64,000 nucleotides of DNA. Source: Oscillospiraceae bacterium (GTDB lineage Bacteria > Bacillota > Clostridia > Oscillospirales > Ruminococcaceae). Below, one piece after another: positions 50,031 to 59,962 of this stretch. The DNA lies in NCBI GenBank assembly GCA_017513135.1, contig JAFWDH010000022.1, forward strand, positions 124,001-188,000. Reading direction: 5' to 3'. Below the pieces are notes generated by a model. That model searched no databases, was not told the origin of the DNA, and saw nothing but the letters and a program-made list of their open reading frames with translations. The stretch's first letter is position 1. Each line of letters opens with the position of its first letter. The translations under genes and the position numbers were made by a program.

Positions 50031-51410
50031 ATGGCTCGTTCAGTTACAAGAGAAGACATTCTAAACGGACCGCTGCTCAAGAGCATTCTCCGGTTCTCAT
50101 TCCCTCTGATGCTAACAAACTTCCTGTCCAACCTTTTCAGCGCTGTTGATACCATCGTTGTCGGACAGCATGCCGGAAGTGAGGCTCTTGCCGCTGTAGG
50201 CGCCACGGGATCCCTGATCTTTATGGTCTCATCACTGTTCAACGGTCTCAGCATGGGTGCCAGCGTCGTTGTAGGCCAGATGATCGGCAGGGGCAATGAA
50301 AGCAGAGCCAAAGAGACGGTTGAGACCGCTTTCATCATGGCAGGAGGATCCGGTCTGTTCCTGAGTCTGGCCGGTCTTCTGTTCTCAAAAGGAATGCTGC
50401 GGCTCGTATCCACCCCCGAAAACATTCTCGATCAGGCTGCTCTTTATATGAGGATCTACCTCGGCGCCAGCGTTTTCATGCTCATCTATAACTTCGGAGC
50501 CGCGATACTCCGTGCCAAAGGAGATACTCTCAGGCCCCTCTACTATATGATCGTCAGCGGTCTGACCAACGTCATACTGAACCTGGTCTTTGTGACCAGA
50601 CTTCACATGGGGACTGCAGGCGTTGCGTTTGCAACTCTGATTAGTCAGGCGGTCAGTGCGACTCTTGTAACGTACTCTCTTATAACGACCAAGGACATAA
50701 CACAGCTCGAGCTTAAAAACATGAGATTCAACAGGCACACTGCCGTTGAGATCCTCAGGATCGGGATCCCGTCCGGCATCCAGTCGATGATGTTCTCCAT
50801 CTCGAACGTAGTAATGCAGAGCTCGATCAACTCATTCAACTCGTCGGATATAATCGCGGGAAACACTGCCGGTTCAAATCTTGAGAATTTCTGCTACATA
50901 GCGATGATGGCGTTTACACAGGCATGTGTCAGTTTCACGAGTCAGAACTACGGCGCGAGGAAATACGAGAAACTCAGAAAGATCATGTATCTCAGTCTCA
51001 TTCTCGTCATAGTCGGTTCCCTGATCGTCTCCGGAGTGATATGGTTGTTCCATAAACCGCTTCTGTCGCTCTACACCAGTGATCCGGAAGTCATACGCAT
51101 CGGAACCCTGAGAGTTATATTTGTCATTCTTCCCCTGTTCCTTAACGGCATACTCGATATCTTTGCCGGTTCGCTTCGAGGAATGGGAAAATCAAGTCTT
51201 CCTATGATCACTATGGTCTTCGGTATATGCGGAGTCCGCCTTGCATGGCTCTGGGGTTTCTTCCCGACCCACCGTATGCTGGAAGTCATTTATCTCAGTT
51301 ACCCGCTCTCTTGGTTCATCACTTCAGTTCTGGAATACATATTATGGCTTTATGTCTATAAGAAAATAGTTCTTCCGCACAAGAACATCGCTATAGATCT
51401 TGAACCCTAG
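50031..51410 (+). CDS. MATE-family multidrug/cation exporter
   Basis: 459 residues, about 12 hydrophobic segments in two related halves. N-terminal GPLLKSILRFSFPLMLTNFL and VDTIVVGQHAGSEALAAVGA are MATE signatures. It exchanges Na+ or H+ for organic cations or drugs. AAAGGA precedes the ATG by about 9 bases. The Sapep-type dipeptidase gene follows after 20 bases and may be co-transcribed. Confidence 0.9.
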   Translation: MARSVTREDILNGPLLKSILRFSFPLMLTNFLSNLFSAVDTIVVGQHAGSEALAAVGATGSLIFMVSSLFNGLSMGASVVVGQMIGRGNESRAKETVETAFIMAGGSGLFLSLAGLLFSKGMLRLVSTPENILDQAALYMRIYLGASVFMLIYNFGAAILRAKGDTLRPLYYMIVSGLTNVILNLVFVTRLHMGTAGVAFATLISQAVSATLVTYSLITTKDITQLELKNMRFNRHTAVEILRIGIPSGIQSMMFSISNVVMQSSINSFNSSDIIAGNTAGSNLENFCYIAMMAFTQACVSFTSQNYGARKYEKLRKIMYLSLILVIVGSLIVSGVIWLFHKPLLSLYTSDPEVIRIGTLRVIFVILPLFLNGILDIFAGSLRGMGKSSLPMITMVFGICGVRLAWLWGFFPTHRMLEVIYLSYPLSWFITSVLEYILWLYVYKKIVLPHKNIAIDLEP

Positions 51411-51430
51411 TTAAAGAAAAGGAGAAAACA

Positions 51431-52843
51431 ATGAACAGCACTGTTATCGAAAAAGTCAACAGTTACATCGACGCGCACAGAGAAGACATCGTCAGAGACC
51501 TCGCTGCTGTCTCAAGCATAGAGAGCGTCTCCCTGGAAGGCGATGAAATCAAGCCTTTCGGCCCCGGCTGCAGGAAGGTCCTCGACCATATGCTCGCCAA
51601 GGGTGAAGCCGAAGGTTTCCAGACGAAGAACATGGAGTACTATGTCGGCTCCATTAAGTATGACCTCGGCAAGGAAGACACCATCGGCATTCTTGCGCAC
51701 CTCGATGTAGTTCCCGCCGGCAATGACTGGACAGTGACGGAACCCTACAACCCTCTGTACAAGGACGGCTACCTTTTCGGAAGAGGTGTCGGTGACAACA
51801 AGTCTGCAGCGATCGGCAGCCTTTACATCATGAAGGCTCTCAGGGAAGCCGGAGCAGAGCTCAATCACAACCTGGATCTTCTGCTCGGGACCAGCGAGGA
51901 GACCGGCATGGCAGACATGAAGTATTACACCGAGAATTATGAATGCCCGAAATTCACATTCGTTCCTGACGGCGGTTTTCCCGGTGTAGGCGGTGAGTTC
52001 GGAAGGGTCCGCTATACGCTTACGAGCAACAATGCTCTTTCCGACGATTTCATCTGCGTGGATTCCGGCAGTGCCTTCAACATCGTCCCCAACAAGGCTG
52101 TTGCTCTGCTTAAGAAAGATACCGGCATCGATTACTCCACCCTTGATAATGAGAAATTCACTGTTACAGAGAAAGATGACTGCATAGAGATAGTCGCCCA
52201 CGGTGTGACCACTCACGCCGCAGGCCCTGAAAGAGGGGTAAACGCCATTTATGTGCTGACTGACGGTCTTGTGAACCTCAAAGGACTGAACCCTGATGAC
52301 AAAAAGATCCTCGAATTCATGAACAACGTCAATGCGGATTACTACGGCTCATTCCTTGGCATCGACTGCACCGATGAAGTCAGCGGAACCACGGTATCGA
52401 GCGGAACGGTCCTCCGTTATGACAACGGTCATGTTTCACTTCTCAATGACTGCCGCAGAGCTGTCACCGACAACAATGACAGACTCATCGCGAACATCAC
52501 CAAAAAAGCTGAAGAATGGGATTTCAGCGTCAGTGTCCAGGAGACCTCAAACGGCTATGCGCTCGATGTCAACGGTCCTGTGATCCAGGCGATCAAGAAG
52601 GTCTATGTGGATGAGACCGGCGATACCGAAAGCCAGATCAGCATAGGCAAAGGCGGAACGTATGCAGGTGCCCTCCCCCGCGCTTTTGCGACGGGAATAA
52701 ACCTCCGCAGCGACAAACGCCCCGATCTCCCTCAGGGACACGGCAGTGCACATCAGCCGGATGAGTTCATTGTCGTTGATGACTATATGAACGGCATCAA
52801 GCTTCTCACTAAGATGATCCTTACAGTCGACGAGATCCTCTGA
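51431..52843 (+). CDS. Sapep-type M20 dipeptidase
   Basis: 470 residues. Metal and catalytic motifs of the PepV/Sapep group: ILAHLDVVPAG (His, catalytic Asp), GRGVGDNKSAA (bridging Asp), GTSEETGMAD (catalytic Glu pair), FVPDGGFPG (Asp) and the late HGSAHQPDEF (His). The lid domain lies between about 185 and 345. Cytoplasmic metal-dependent dipeptidase completing hydrolysis of imported peptides. AAAAGGAG site; ends 80 bases before a strong terminator. Confidence 0.9.
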   Translation: MNSTVIEKVNSYIDAHREDIVRDLAAVSSIESVSLEGDEIKPFGPGCRKVLDHMLAKGEAEGFQTKNMEYYVGSIKYDLGKEDTIGILAHLDVVPAGNDWTVTEPYNPLYKDGYLFGRGVGDNKSAAIGSLYIMKALREAGAELNHNLDLLLGTSEETGMADMKYYTENYECPKFTFVPDGGFPGVGGEFGRVRYTLTSNNALSDDFICVDSGSAFNIVPNKAVALLKKDTGIDYSTLDNEKFTVTEKDDCIEIVAHGVTTHAAGPERGVNAIYVLTDGLVNLKGLNPDDKKILEFMNNVNADYYGSFLGIDCTDEVSGTTVSSGTVLRYDNGHVSLLNDCRRAVTDNNDRLIANITKKAEEWDFSVSVQETSNGYALDVNGPVIQAIKKVYVDETGDTESQISIGKGGTYAGALPRAFATGINLRSDKRPDLPQGHGSAHQPDEFIVVDDYMNGIKLLTKMILTVDEIL

Positions 52844-52922
52844 CAGAACACCGGACTGCAGGCTTACTGCACAGGATGTCTTCAGCACCGGGCCGGAGGA
52901 ACGCTACCCCTTACATGAGTCC

Positions 52923-52960
52923 GCAGCGGGACCTTTTGCAAAAGGTTCCGCTGCTTTTTT
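52923..52960 (+). terminator. Terminator after the M20 dipeptidase
   Basis: 11-bp stem (52923-52933 against 52944-52954, one G-U), loop TTTTGCAAAA which can itself pair, then six T. Confidence 0.9.
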
Positions 52961-53125
52961 CTTTATCCGCCCGTCTCTGACAGATCATAAAGCAAGCATA
53001 TGCAACTCGTTTGAATATTATTCAGTCTTTTTGCCATTTTATTGTTTTTTCTGTCTGTTCACCGTCACTATATTGTACGATTAGTAGAAAATGATTAAAG
53101 ATACATTTCGACATGCGTCTGTTCA

Positions 53126-53182
53126 TTGTTTTTGGAATACAATTATTGGTATATTAATGCAAACATACGATTGTATCGGAGG
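53126..53182 (+). promoter_or_regulatory. Promoter and ribosome site of the plus-strand peptide operon
   Basis: TTGTTT (53126-53131), 18-base spacer, TATATT (53150-53155); predicted start near 53162. GGAGG at 53178-53182 lies 7 bases before the ATG at 53190. This fixes the start, since upstream in-frame codons would precede the promoter. Confidence 0.55.
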
Positions 53183-53189
53183 ATCGGAA

Positions 53190-54446
53190 ATGCTCGACAG
53201 AGATTTTTATGTCAGGATCAGAAAACGTCTGGCTGACGAAATGGAAGACAACTCATTCTATTTCGTGCATTCAGGAAGCGAGGTAGAGTCAACGAACGAT
53301 GAATGCTACCTTTTCGAACCTTACAGGAACTTCCTGTATCTGGTCGGACTTGAGGTCCCTGACGCTGTTCTTCTCATTACTAAGGTCAGCGGCAAGGTCA
53401 GCGAGACGCTCTTCATGCATATGCCAACTGCAAGGGAGACCATGTACACCGGGTCCGTCGTGAATGAAGAATACGTCAAGTCGGTAACAGGGATCGAGAC
53501 GATAGCAGATGAGCACACTTGGACTGACAGGATCTCCAGACTTATGTTCAATGGAGTGGTTCAGACCGCTTATATGGACGTTGCCAGATGGCGGATGAAT
53601 TATCCCCATAACGGAGAGCAGAAGCTCGCAGAGGAACTCAAGGATGCATACCCGTTCCTTAACCTCAGGAATATGTATCCCGTCGTAGCCAAATTCCGCA
53701 CAGTCAAGGAAAAAGAAGAGATCGAGGCGCACCGCAAAGCTGCGGCTATTACGAATGAAGCCGTCAGGAACATGCTCAGGAACATGAAGCCCGGGATGAC
53801 CGAGAGCGCGATCGAGGCGTATTACGATTTCGTTCTCAAGAGCAACGGCGTAAAAGTACCGGCGTTCACCACCATAGCAGCCTCCGGTCCCAACAACAAT
53901 ACGCTCCACTACAGCAAGAATGACAGAGTCACCGAGGACGGCGATCTCATCCTCTTCGACCTTGGAGCCCAGGTCGACAGGTACTGCACAGACGTTTCCA
54001 GAACATATCCCGTCAACGGCAAATACACCGAGAGACAGAAGCAGCTTTACAACTGCGTTCTGGAAGGTCTCAAGGCCGCCGAAGCTCTGTCCAGGCCCGG
54101 GCAGAAGAAGGGCGAACTTCAGGAGATATCCAAGAAGGTGATGGCCGAGGAGCTCATCAAGGTCGGCAAGATCTCCAAGCCGGAAGAGATAGATCAGTAT
54201 TACTTCCACGGTTCCGGCCACTTCATCGGTCTGAACACACACGATGTCGGCGATACAGGGGACACTATCCTGGAAAAGGACATGATGTTCACTCTGGAAC
54301 CCGGTCTCTATTTCAAGGACGAGGGTTTCGGCTTCAGGATCGAGGATACGATCCTTATAACCGAGGACGGGTGTGACGTTCTTTCCGGTGTGATCCCGAA
54401 AGAGATAGATGAAATTGAAGCCTATATGGCTGAGTTCAACAGATAA
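53190..54446 (+). CDS. Xaa-Pro aminopeptidase (M24B, PepP-like)
   Basis: 418 residues. The N-terminal ~150 residues are an AMP_N/creatinase domain (FYFVHSGSEVESTNDECYLF, FLYLVGLEVPDAVLL). Catalytic ligands: LFDLGAQVDRYCTDVSRTY (two Asp), GSGHFIGLNTHDVGD (His), FTLEPGLYF (Glu), FRIEDTILI (Glu). It removes N-terminal residues before proline. Earlier in-frame ATG codons exist back to 53091, but they lie upstream of the promoter. First gene of a seven-gene operon that continues with oppBCDFA and an M42 peptidase. Confidence 0.93.
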   Translation: MLDRDFYVRIRKRLADEMEDNSFYFVHSGSEVESTNDECYLFEPYRNFLYLVGLEVPDAVLLITKVSGKVSETLFMHMPTARETMYTGSVVNEEYVKSVTGIETIADEHTWTDRISRLMFNGVVQTAYMDVARWRMNYPHNGEQKLAEELKDAYPFLNLRNMYPVVAKFRTVKEKEEIEAHRKAAAITNEAVRNMLRNMKPGMTESAIEAYYDFVLKSNGVKVPAFTTIAASGPNNNTLHYSKNDRVTEDGDLILFDLGAQVDRYCTDVSRTYPVNGKYTERQKQLYNCVLEGLKAAEALSRPGQKKGELQEISKKVMAEELIKVGKISKPEEIDQYYFHGSGHFIGLNTHDVGDTGDTILEKDMMFTLEPGLYFKDEGFGFRIEDTILITEDGCDVLSGVIPKEIDEIEAYMAEFNR

Positions 54447-54458
54447 GGAGCATGGGTT

Positions 54459-55388
54459 ATGTTCAAGTACATCCTTAAGAGAGTGCTGATCGGGATCCTG
54501 ACGATCTTCGTCATAGCATCGATCACATTCTTTCTCTGCAGAGCGATCCCTGGAGGACCGTTCGACAGAGACAAGCCGCTGAACGAGACCACCATAGCGA
54601 ACCTCAACGCCAAGTATCATCTGGACGACCCGGTATGGAAACAGTATCTGAGGTACATGTGGGATGTGGCCAAGTTCGATTTCGGTCCTTCCTATTACTA
54701 CAAGAGCGAGACGGTCAATGACTACATCAACAGGTGCTTCCCGGTATCAGCGGTAGTCGGTTTTCTCTCGATCATCGTCGCTCTGGCTCTCGGCATCCCT
54801 CTCGGGATAATGTCAGCACTGAGACAGAACAAACTCGAGGACAACATAACCAAGGTCCTCACCACGCTTCTCGTCTCACTTCCCAACTTTGTAGTCGCAT
54901 CAGGACTGATGTATACCCTCGCATACAAGCTCAACATCCTTCCTCCCGCACTGTGGGGAACGCCGCAGCAGGCCGTCATGCCGATACTCGCCCTGGCCGC
55001 CTATCCTCTCTCCTACTTCACCAAGATGATGAAATCATCGATGCTGGAAGTTATGGACTCGGATTATGTCAGGACCGCCAGAGCCAAGGGCTGCAGCAAA
55101 TTCCTGATGACATACAAACATGCCCTTAAGAACGCTGTTCTGCCGATCGTGACGAGTCTCGGACCGATGTTCGCAGGAACTCTTACCGGCTCGTTCGTAG
55201 TAGAGAAGATCTTCGCGATCCCCGGCCTCGGAGAACAGTTCACCAAATCCATTTTCAACCGCGACTATCCAATGATCATGGGCCTGACGATCTTCTACTC
55301 CATACTGCTGATCGTCTTCGTCCTTGTCACTGACATAGCGAATGCGATTATCGACCCGAGAATCAAACTGGAAGGAGAGGAATCATGA
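54459..55388 (+). CDS. oppB: Oligopeptide ABC transporter permease OppB (system 2)
   Basis: 309 residues. MFKYILKRVLIGILTIFVIA matches the first helix of the system 1 OppB, and the contact motif TARAKGCSKFLMTYKHALKNA is present. The AAGGAG site overlaps the stop of the upstream M24 gene. The end overlaps oppC by 4 bases (ATGA). Confidence 0.93.
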   Translation: MFKYILKRVLIGILTIFVIASITFFLCRAIPGGPFDRDKPLNETTIANLNAKYHLDDPVWKQYLRYMWDVAKFDFGPSYYYKSETVNDYINRCFPVSAVVGFLSIIVALALGIPLGIMSALRQNKLEDNITKVLTTLLVSLPNFVVASGLMYTLAYKLNILPPALWGTPQQAVMPILALAAYPLSYFTKMMKSSMLEVMDSDYVRTARAKGCSKFLMTYKHALKNAVLPIVTSLGPMFAGTLTGSFVVEKIFAIPGLGEQFTKSIFNRDYPMIMGLTIFYSILLIVFVLVTDIANAIIDPRIKLEGEES

Positions 55389-56323
55389 CAGCTGATAACG
55401 TAAATAACAACGCAAAGCCGGTCCCGGATTTCAGCGTAGTCCCCTCCGAGGAAAAACAGGTCGAGAGGATCCTTCGTCCCTCCACCACATTCCTCCAGGA
55501 TGCCTGGTACAGATTCTCAAGGAACAGGCTCGGCATCATCGGCGCACTGATCGTCATCTTCATGATCCTGTTCGCCGTATTCGGTCCGATAGTTATCAAG
55601 GCAGACTACATCACGCAGGATCTGATGAACGCATATCAGCCGCCTTCTGCCGAACATCCTTTCGGCACCGACGCACTGGGAAGAGACCTTCTGGTCAGAA
55701 TGGCATACGGAGCCAGGATATCTCTGGTATGCGGCTTCTTCGCAAGTATCGTATCGCTGTTCATCGGAGTCACCTACGGCGCCATCTCCGGTTATATCGG
55801 AGGAAACGTCGACAGCATCATGATGAGGATAGTCGACATAATCTCAGCTGTTCCTTCCATGCTGTACGTCATCCTTCTGATGGTCGTTCTTCACTCACAG
55901 TCCCTTCTCAACGTTTTCCTCGTCATAGGAATGACAGGATGGCTCGGAATGGCAAGGCTTGTCAGGACACAGGTGATGTCACTTAAGGAGCGCGAGTTCA
56001 TACTGGCTGCAAAGGTATCCAATGTGTCAAACATGCAGCTCATCACGAAGCACCTTATCCCGAACTCATTTGCTCCGATCATCGTATCCATGACACTCTC
56101 CATCCCCAGCGCGATATTCCTTGAGGCATCACTGCAGTTCCTCGGCCTCGGTATCGCAGCCCCAATGCCTTCATGGGGCGGACTCGCGCAGGAAGGCATA
56201 ACCGCACTGCGCACTTTCCCCCATCTCATGTGGATACCGTCCGCATTTATCTCGATCACTATTCTCGCATTCAACTTCCTGGGCGACGCCATGCGCGACG
56301 CGCTGGATCCCACACAGCGGTAA
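55385..56323 (+). CDS. oppC: Oligopeptide ABC transporter permease OppC (system 2)
   Basis: 312 residues. A ~40-residue hydrophilic N-terminus precedes TFLQDAWYRFSRNRLGIIGA; the HPFGTDALGRDLLVRMAYG loop and the contact region SNVSNMQLITKHLIPNSFAP are diagnostic. Translationally coupled to oppB by ATGA overlap; 12 bases before oppD. Confidence 0.93.
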   Translation: MTADNVNNNAKPVPDFSVVPSEEKQVERILRPSTTFLQDAWYRFSRNRLGIIGALIVIFMILFAVFGPIVIKADYITQDLMNAYQPPSAEHPFGTDALGRDLLVRMAYGARISLVCGFFASIVSLFIGVTYGAISGYIGGNVDSIMMRIVDIISAVPSMLYVILLMVVLHSQSLLNVFLVIGMTGWLGMARLVRTQVMSLKEREFILAAKVSNVSNMQLITKHLIPNSFAPIIVSMTLSIPSAIFLEASLQFLGLGIAAPMPSWGGLAQEGITALRTFPHLMWIPSAFISITILAFNFLGDAMRDALDPTQR

Positions 56324-56335
56324 GGAGGAACAAAG

Positions 56336-57322
56336 ATGTCAAAACTTCTTGAAGTAAAGAATCTCTCGACCTCCTTCTTCACAAAATACGGTGAGATCAA
56401 GGCCGTCAACAATGTTTCTTTCGATCTTGACGAGGGGGAAGTCCTCGCTATAGTCGGCGAGTCCGGCTCCGGAAAATCCGTAACTGCCTTCTCTATAATG
56501 CAGCTCATTGCAAAAGGCGGAAGGATAGTCAACGGAGAGATACATTTCAACGGTCAGGAGATCACAAAGCTCACTGAGAAAGAGATGACCAGGATCCGCG
56601 GCAAAGAGATCTCAATGATCTTCCAGGATCCCATGACCTGTCTCAACCCCGTTTTCACTATCGGCGATCAGATGGAAGAAGTCCTGAAGCTCCATTTCAA
56701 GGAGCTTGGGAAAGCCGAAAGAAAGCAGAGATGCCTTGAGATGCTCGACAAGGTAGGAATCCCGAACGCGGAGGAACGTCTGAAACAGTATCCCCACGAG
56801 CTTTCCGGCGGTATGAGGCAGCGCGTGATGATCGCCATCTCGCTCCTCTGCAGCCCGAAACTTCTTATCGCAGACGAGCCCACGACCGCTCTGGACGTTA
56901 CCATTCAGGCTCAGATAATAGACTTGCTGAAGGAACTCAAGGAAGAGTACAACACAGCGATTATAATAATCACTCATGACCTCGGAGTTGTCGCGAACAT
57001 TGCCGATAAGGTCAATGTAATGTACTCCGGAGAGATAGTGGAGACAGCCGATATCAGGAATCTGTACTACAATCCTTCCCATCCCTACACCTGGGGACTG
57101 CTCAAGGCTCTTCCGAGACTTGACATGAAGGAGAACGAGCTTCAGCCTATCCCCGGTTCCACTCCGGACCTGCTGCTCGAAATGGATCACTGCCCCTTCT
57201 TTGACCGCTGCGAATACGCAATGGAATGCTGCAGGCAGTCAAAGCCCGAGTACTATGAGACCGGTGAGAATCATATAGCCAAGTGCTGGAGATATCATCC
57301 GGATTTCCCGAAGGAGGCTTAA
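56336..57322 (+). CDS. oppD: Oligopeptide ABC transporter ATPase OppD (system 2)
   Basis: 328 residues. Walker A GESGSGKSV, signature LSGGMRQRVM, Walker B LLIADEPTTALD, H-loop ITHDLGV. C-terminal cysteine-rich extension (CPFFDRCEYAMECC and a final AKCW). Three bases separate it from oppF. Confidence 0.95.
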   Translation: MSKLLEVKNLSTSFFTKYGEIKAVNNVSFDLDEGEVLAIVGESGSGKSVTAFSIMQLIAKGGRIVNGEIHFNGQEITKLTEKEMTRIRGKEISMIFQDPMTCLNPVFTIGDQMEEVLKLHFKELGKAERKQRCLEMLDKVGIPNAEERLKQYPHELSGGMRQRVMIAISLLCSPKLLIADEPTTALDVTIQAQIIDLLKELKEEYNTAIIIITHDLGVVANIADKVNVMYSGEIVETADIRNLYYNPSHPYTWGLLKALPRLDMKENELQPIPGSTPDLLLEMDHCPFFDRCEYAMECCRQSKPEYYETGENHIAKCWRYHPDFPKEA

Positions 57323-57325
57323 ACG

Positions 57326-58324
57326 ATGAGCGAGAAGAAAAAACTCGTAGAGATCAGGCATCTCAAAAAATACTTCAAGGTCAATGACGCCTCCTATAAG
57401 GGACTGCGCCGCAGGACGAACACTCTGAAAGCCGTTGACGATGTCTCGTTCGACATCTATGAAGGCGAGACTTTCGGTCTGGTCGGAGAGTCCGGATGCG
57501 GCAAGACGACGCTCGGCAGGACAGTCATCAGGCTGTATGATCCGACTGACGGCGAGATAATCTTTGAAGGGACCGACATTTCAAAACTCACTTCAAAGGA
57601 ACTCTCCACCTACCGCAAGGACATGCATATGATCTTTCAGGATCCCTATGCTTCCCTCGACCCGAGGATGACAGTCTCCGAGATCATCATGGAGGCGATG
57701 CCGAACGATGATTCGCTCTCAACGGAAGACAGAAGGCAGAGAGTGCTTGAACTGCTGGATCTTGTCGGACTCAACAGCGACCACGCAACGAGATACCCGC
57801 ATGAGTTCTCCGGTGGCCAGAGACAGAGAGTCGGAGTTGCCAGGTCTCTTGCAGCCAATCCCAAATTCATAGTATGTGACGAGCCGATCTCCGCGCTCGA
57901 CGTTTCCATTCAGGCCCAGGTCGTCAACCTTCTGAAAGACCTTCAGCACAAGCTTGGACTCACATACCTGTTCATAGCCCATGACCTGTCGATGGTGCAG
58001 TACATCTCCGACCGTGTCGGAGTCATGTATCTCGGAAAAATGGTAGAGCTGGCTGATTCCGACACGCTCTATGCCCATCCGATGCATCCCTATACACAGG
58101 CCCTTATGTCAGCCATCCCTGTTCCGGACCCCGATATGGAACGGAGCAAGAGAAGGATAATAGTTGAGGGAGAGGTTCCCTCCCCCATCAACCCGCCCAG
58201 TGGATGCGCATTCCACAACCGTTGTCCGAGAGCCACAGAAAAGTGTTCACAGGTGATACCGGAATTCAAGGAGATTGATGACGGCCACTTTGTCGCCTGC
58301 CACTTATTCAGCGGCAATTATTAA
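57326..58324 (+). CDS. oppF: Oligopeptide ABC transporter ATPase OppF (system 2)
   Basis: 332 residues. Walker [10 protein letters not shown], signature [10 protein letters not shown], Walker [15 protein letters not shown]-loop IAHDLSM. The C-terminal extension has [14 protein letters not shown] and a closing FVACHLF. Compared with the system 1 copy, a short insert ([15 protein letters not shown]) lies near the N-terminus. 15 bases before oppA. Confidence 0.95.
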   Translation: MSEKKKLVEIRHLKKYFKVNDASYKGLRRRTNTLKAVDDVSFDIYEGETFGLVGESGCGKTTLGRTVIRLYDPTDGEIIFEGTDISKLTSKELSTYRKDMHMIFQDPYASLDPRMTVSEIIMEAMPNDDSLSTEDRRQRVLELLDLVGLNSDHATRYPHEFSGGQRQRVGVARSLAANPKFIVCDEPISALDVSIQAQVVNLLKDLQHKLGLTYLFIAHDLSMVQYISDRVGVMYLGKMVELADSDTLYAHPMHPYTQALMSAIPVPDPDMERSKRRIIVEGEVPSPINPPSGCAFHNRCPRATEKCSQVIPEFKEIDDGHFVACHLFSGNY

Positions 58325-58339
58325 AAGGAAGGAAAGAAA

Positions 58340-59956
58340 ATGAAAAATCTGAAGAAACTCTTTGCTCTCCTGCTCGTTCTCGTCACTGTTTTCAGTCTGA
58401 CGGCATGCGGAGGCAAGAAGGAAGAGGATGCAGGTTCAGATAAGATGACCGTAAAGTTCAATACGGGCTTCGATCCTGACTCCTTCGATCCTCAGGAAGC
58501 CAATGTCATGGAGACCTCACTGGTCGATAACCAGTGCTATGACTATCTGTACCGCGAGAATCTCAAAGGTGACTTCGATCCGTCGCTCGCGACCGGATAC
58601 ACCATGGATGATTCCGGCACGGTATACACATTCACACTCAGAGACGGCATCAAGTTCGCTGACGGATCCCCCATCAAGGCCAGCGACGTCGTTTTCTCCT
58701 GGACCAGAGCTCTGGATCCCGAAAACGCTTTTGAGTATGCCTATCAGCTCTATTACATCAAGAACGGCGAAGCCTTCAACGCAGGCGAAGCCAGCGCTTC
58801 CGACCTCGGTCTGAGAATCATCGACGACAAGACTCTGGAAGTAACTCTTGAGAGACCCACCCCCTTCTTCGTATCACTCACCGGCTTCGTCACATACGGA
58901 ATCGTCTCCGAGGACTTCGTAACGAAGCAGGAGAAGTACGGCGCAGACGTCGACTCCACACTCGCATCCGGCCCCTTTATGCCTGTTGAGTTCAACAAGG
59001 GACAGTATGTAAGATTCGAGAAGAACCCCAATTACTGGGATGCAGCCAATGTTAAGATCGACGAGCTCTATTTCTATTGCGTATCCGAGACTTCCACCGA
59101 GCTCACAATGTTTGAGACCGGCAACCTGGATATGACATACATGAGCTTTACAGCTGCCGACACCATCCGTCTTAAGGACCAGCTTCTTTACTGGCCTTCT
59201 CTGAGCACCCGCTATATCATGTGCAACAATGAGAACGGCGTCATGGCAGACCCCAACGTCCGCAAGGCTCTCGCCTATGCTCTCGACGTTCAGAAGCTCT
59301 GCGACACCGTTGTTCCCAGCGCAGTTCCCTGCACCGGATTTATTCCTAATGACATGGCTGCTGTTGACGACACAACAAAGGTCTTCCGCAAGGAAGCTCT
59401 GTTTGATGTCGACGGCGATGTGGAACTTGCCAAGAAGTACCTCGCAGACGCAGGTTTCCCGAACGGCGAAGGATTCCCGACAGATGTCAGCATCGTTTAC
59501 ACGACAAGTGAGTCCAACAAGGCTATCGCAGAAGCTCTCGTAGAGATGTGGCGCGTCAACCTCGGCATCACCATCAAGGCCGAGAACCTCGAAGGCACAG
59601 TGCGCCGTGACAGGAAGAATTCAGGCGACTACTACATGTCCCTTGATGGCTGGACCACCGACTACCTCGATCCTTATTCCTTCATGGAGATCGAGACCAC
59701 CGGCAACATCTACAACCAGGGCAGAGTTTCCAACGCAGAGTATGACAGGCTCGTCGCAATCGCAGCAAATTCCAATGATCAGGCTGAGCGCCAGCAGGCC
59801 ATGGAAGCAGCTGAGAAGGTCCTCATCACCGACATCATGGGTCTGATCCCCCTCTACAACTCCACCAAGGCTTATGTTGCCAACCCCAAGCTCAAGGACG
59901 TCGTTATGTCCCTCATGGGCAACATCGACTTCAAGTCAGCTTACATCGCAGACTGA
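58340..59956 (+). CDS. oppA: Oligopeptide ABC transporter substrate-binding lipoprotein (system 2)
   Basis: 538 residues. Signal peptide MKNLKKLFALLLVLVTVFS with lipobox LTAC (Cys about 23) and a charged linker. SBP_bac_5 features: NTGFDPDSFDPQEANVMETS, YTFTLRDGIKFADGSPIKASDVVFSW, and a C-terminal LYNSTKAYVANPKLKDV. The overall plan resembles E. coli-type OppA/MppA more than the system 1 protein does, so the two systems probably differ in peptide preference. GGAAGGAAAG precedes the ATG. Confidence 0.92.
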   Translation: MKNLKKLFALLLVLVTVFSLTACGGKKEEDAGSDKMTVKFNTGFDPDSFDPQEANVMETSLVDNQCYDYLYRENLKGDFDPSLATGYTMDDSGTVYTFTLRDGIKFADGSPIKASDVVFSWTRALDPENAFEYAYQLYYIKNGEAFNAGEASASDLGLRIIDDKTLEVTLERPTPFFVSLTGFVTYGIVSEDFVTKQEKYGADVDSTLASGPFMPVEFNKGQYVRFEKNPNYWDAANVKIDELYFYCVSETSTELTMFETGNLDMTYMSFTAADTIRLKDQLLYWPSLSTRYIMCNNENGVMADPNVRKALAYALDVQKLCDTVVPSAVPCTGFIPNDMAAVDDTTKVFRKEALFDVDGDVELAKKYLADAGFPNGEGFPTDVSIVYTTSESNKAIAEALVEMWRVNLGITIKAENLEGTVRRDRKNSGDYYMSLDGWTTDYLDPYSFMEIETTGNIYNQGRVSNAEYDRLVAIAANSNDQAERQQAMEAAEKVLITDIMGLIPLYNSTKAYVANPKLKDVVMSLMGNIDFKSAYIAD

Positions 59957-59962
59957 TAACAG

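Noticed and set aside
53289-54620. Minus-strand ORF of 443 codons
   Set aside because: It is the reverse shadow of the Xaa-Pro aminopeptidase, which has every M24 metal ligand.
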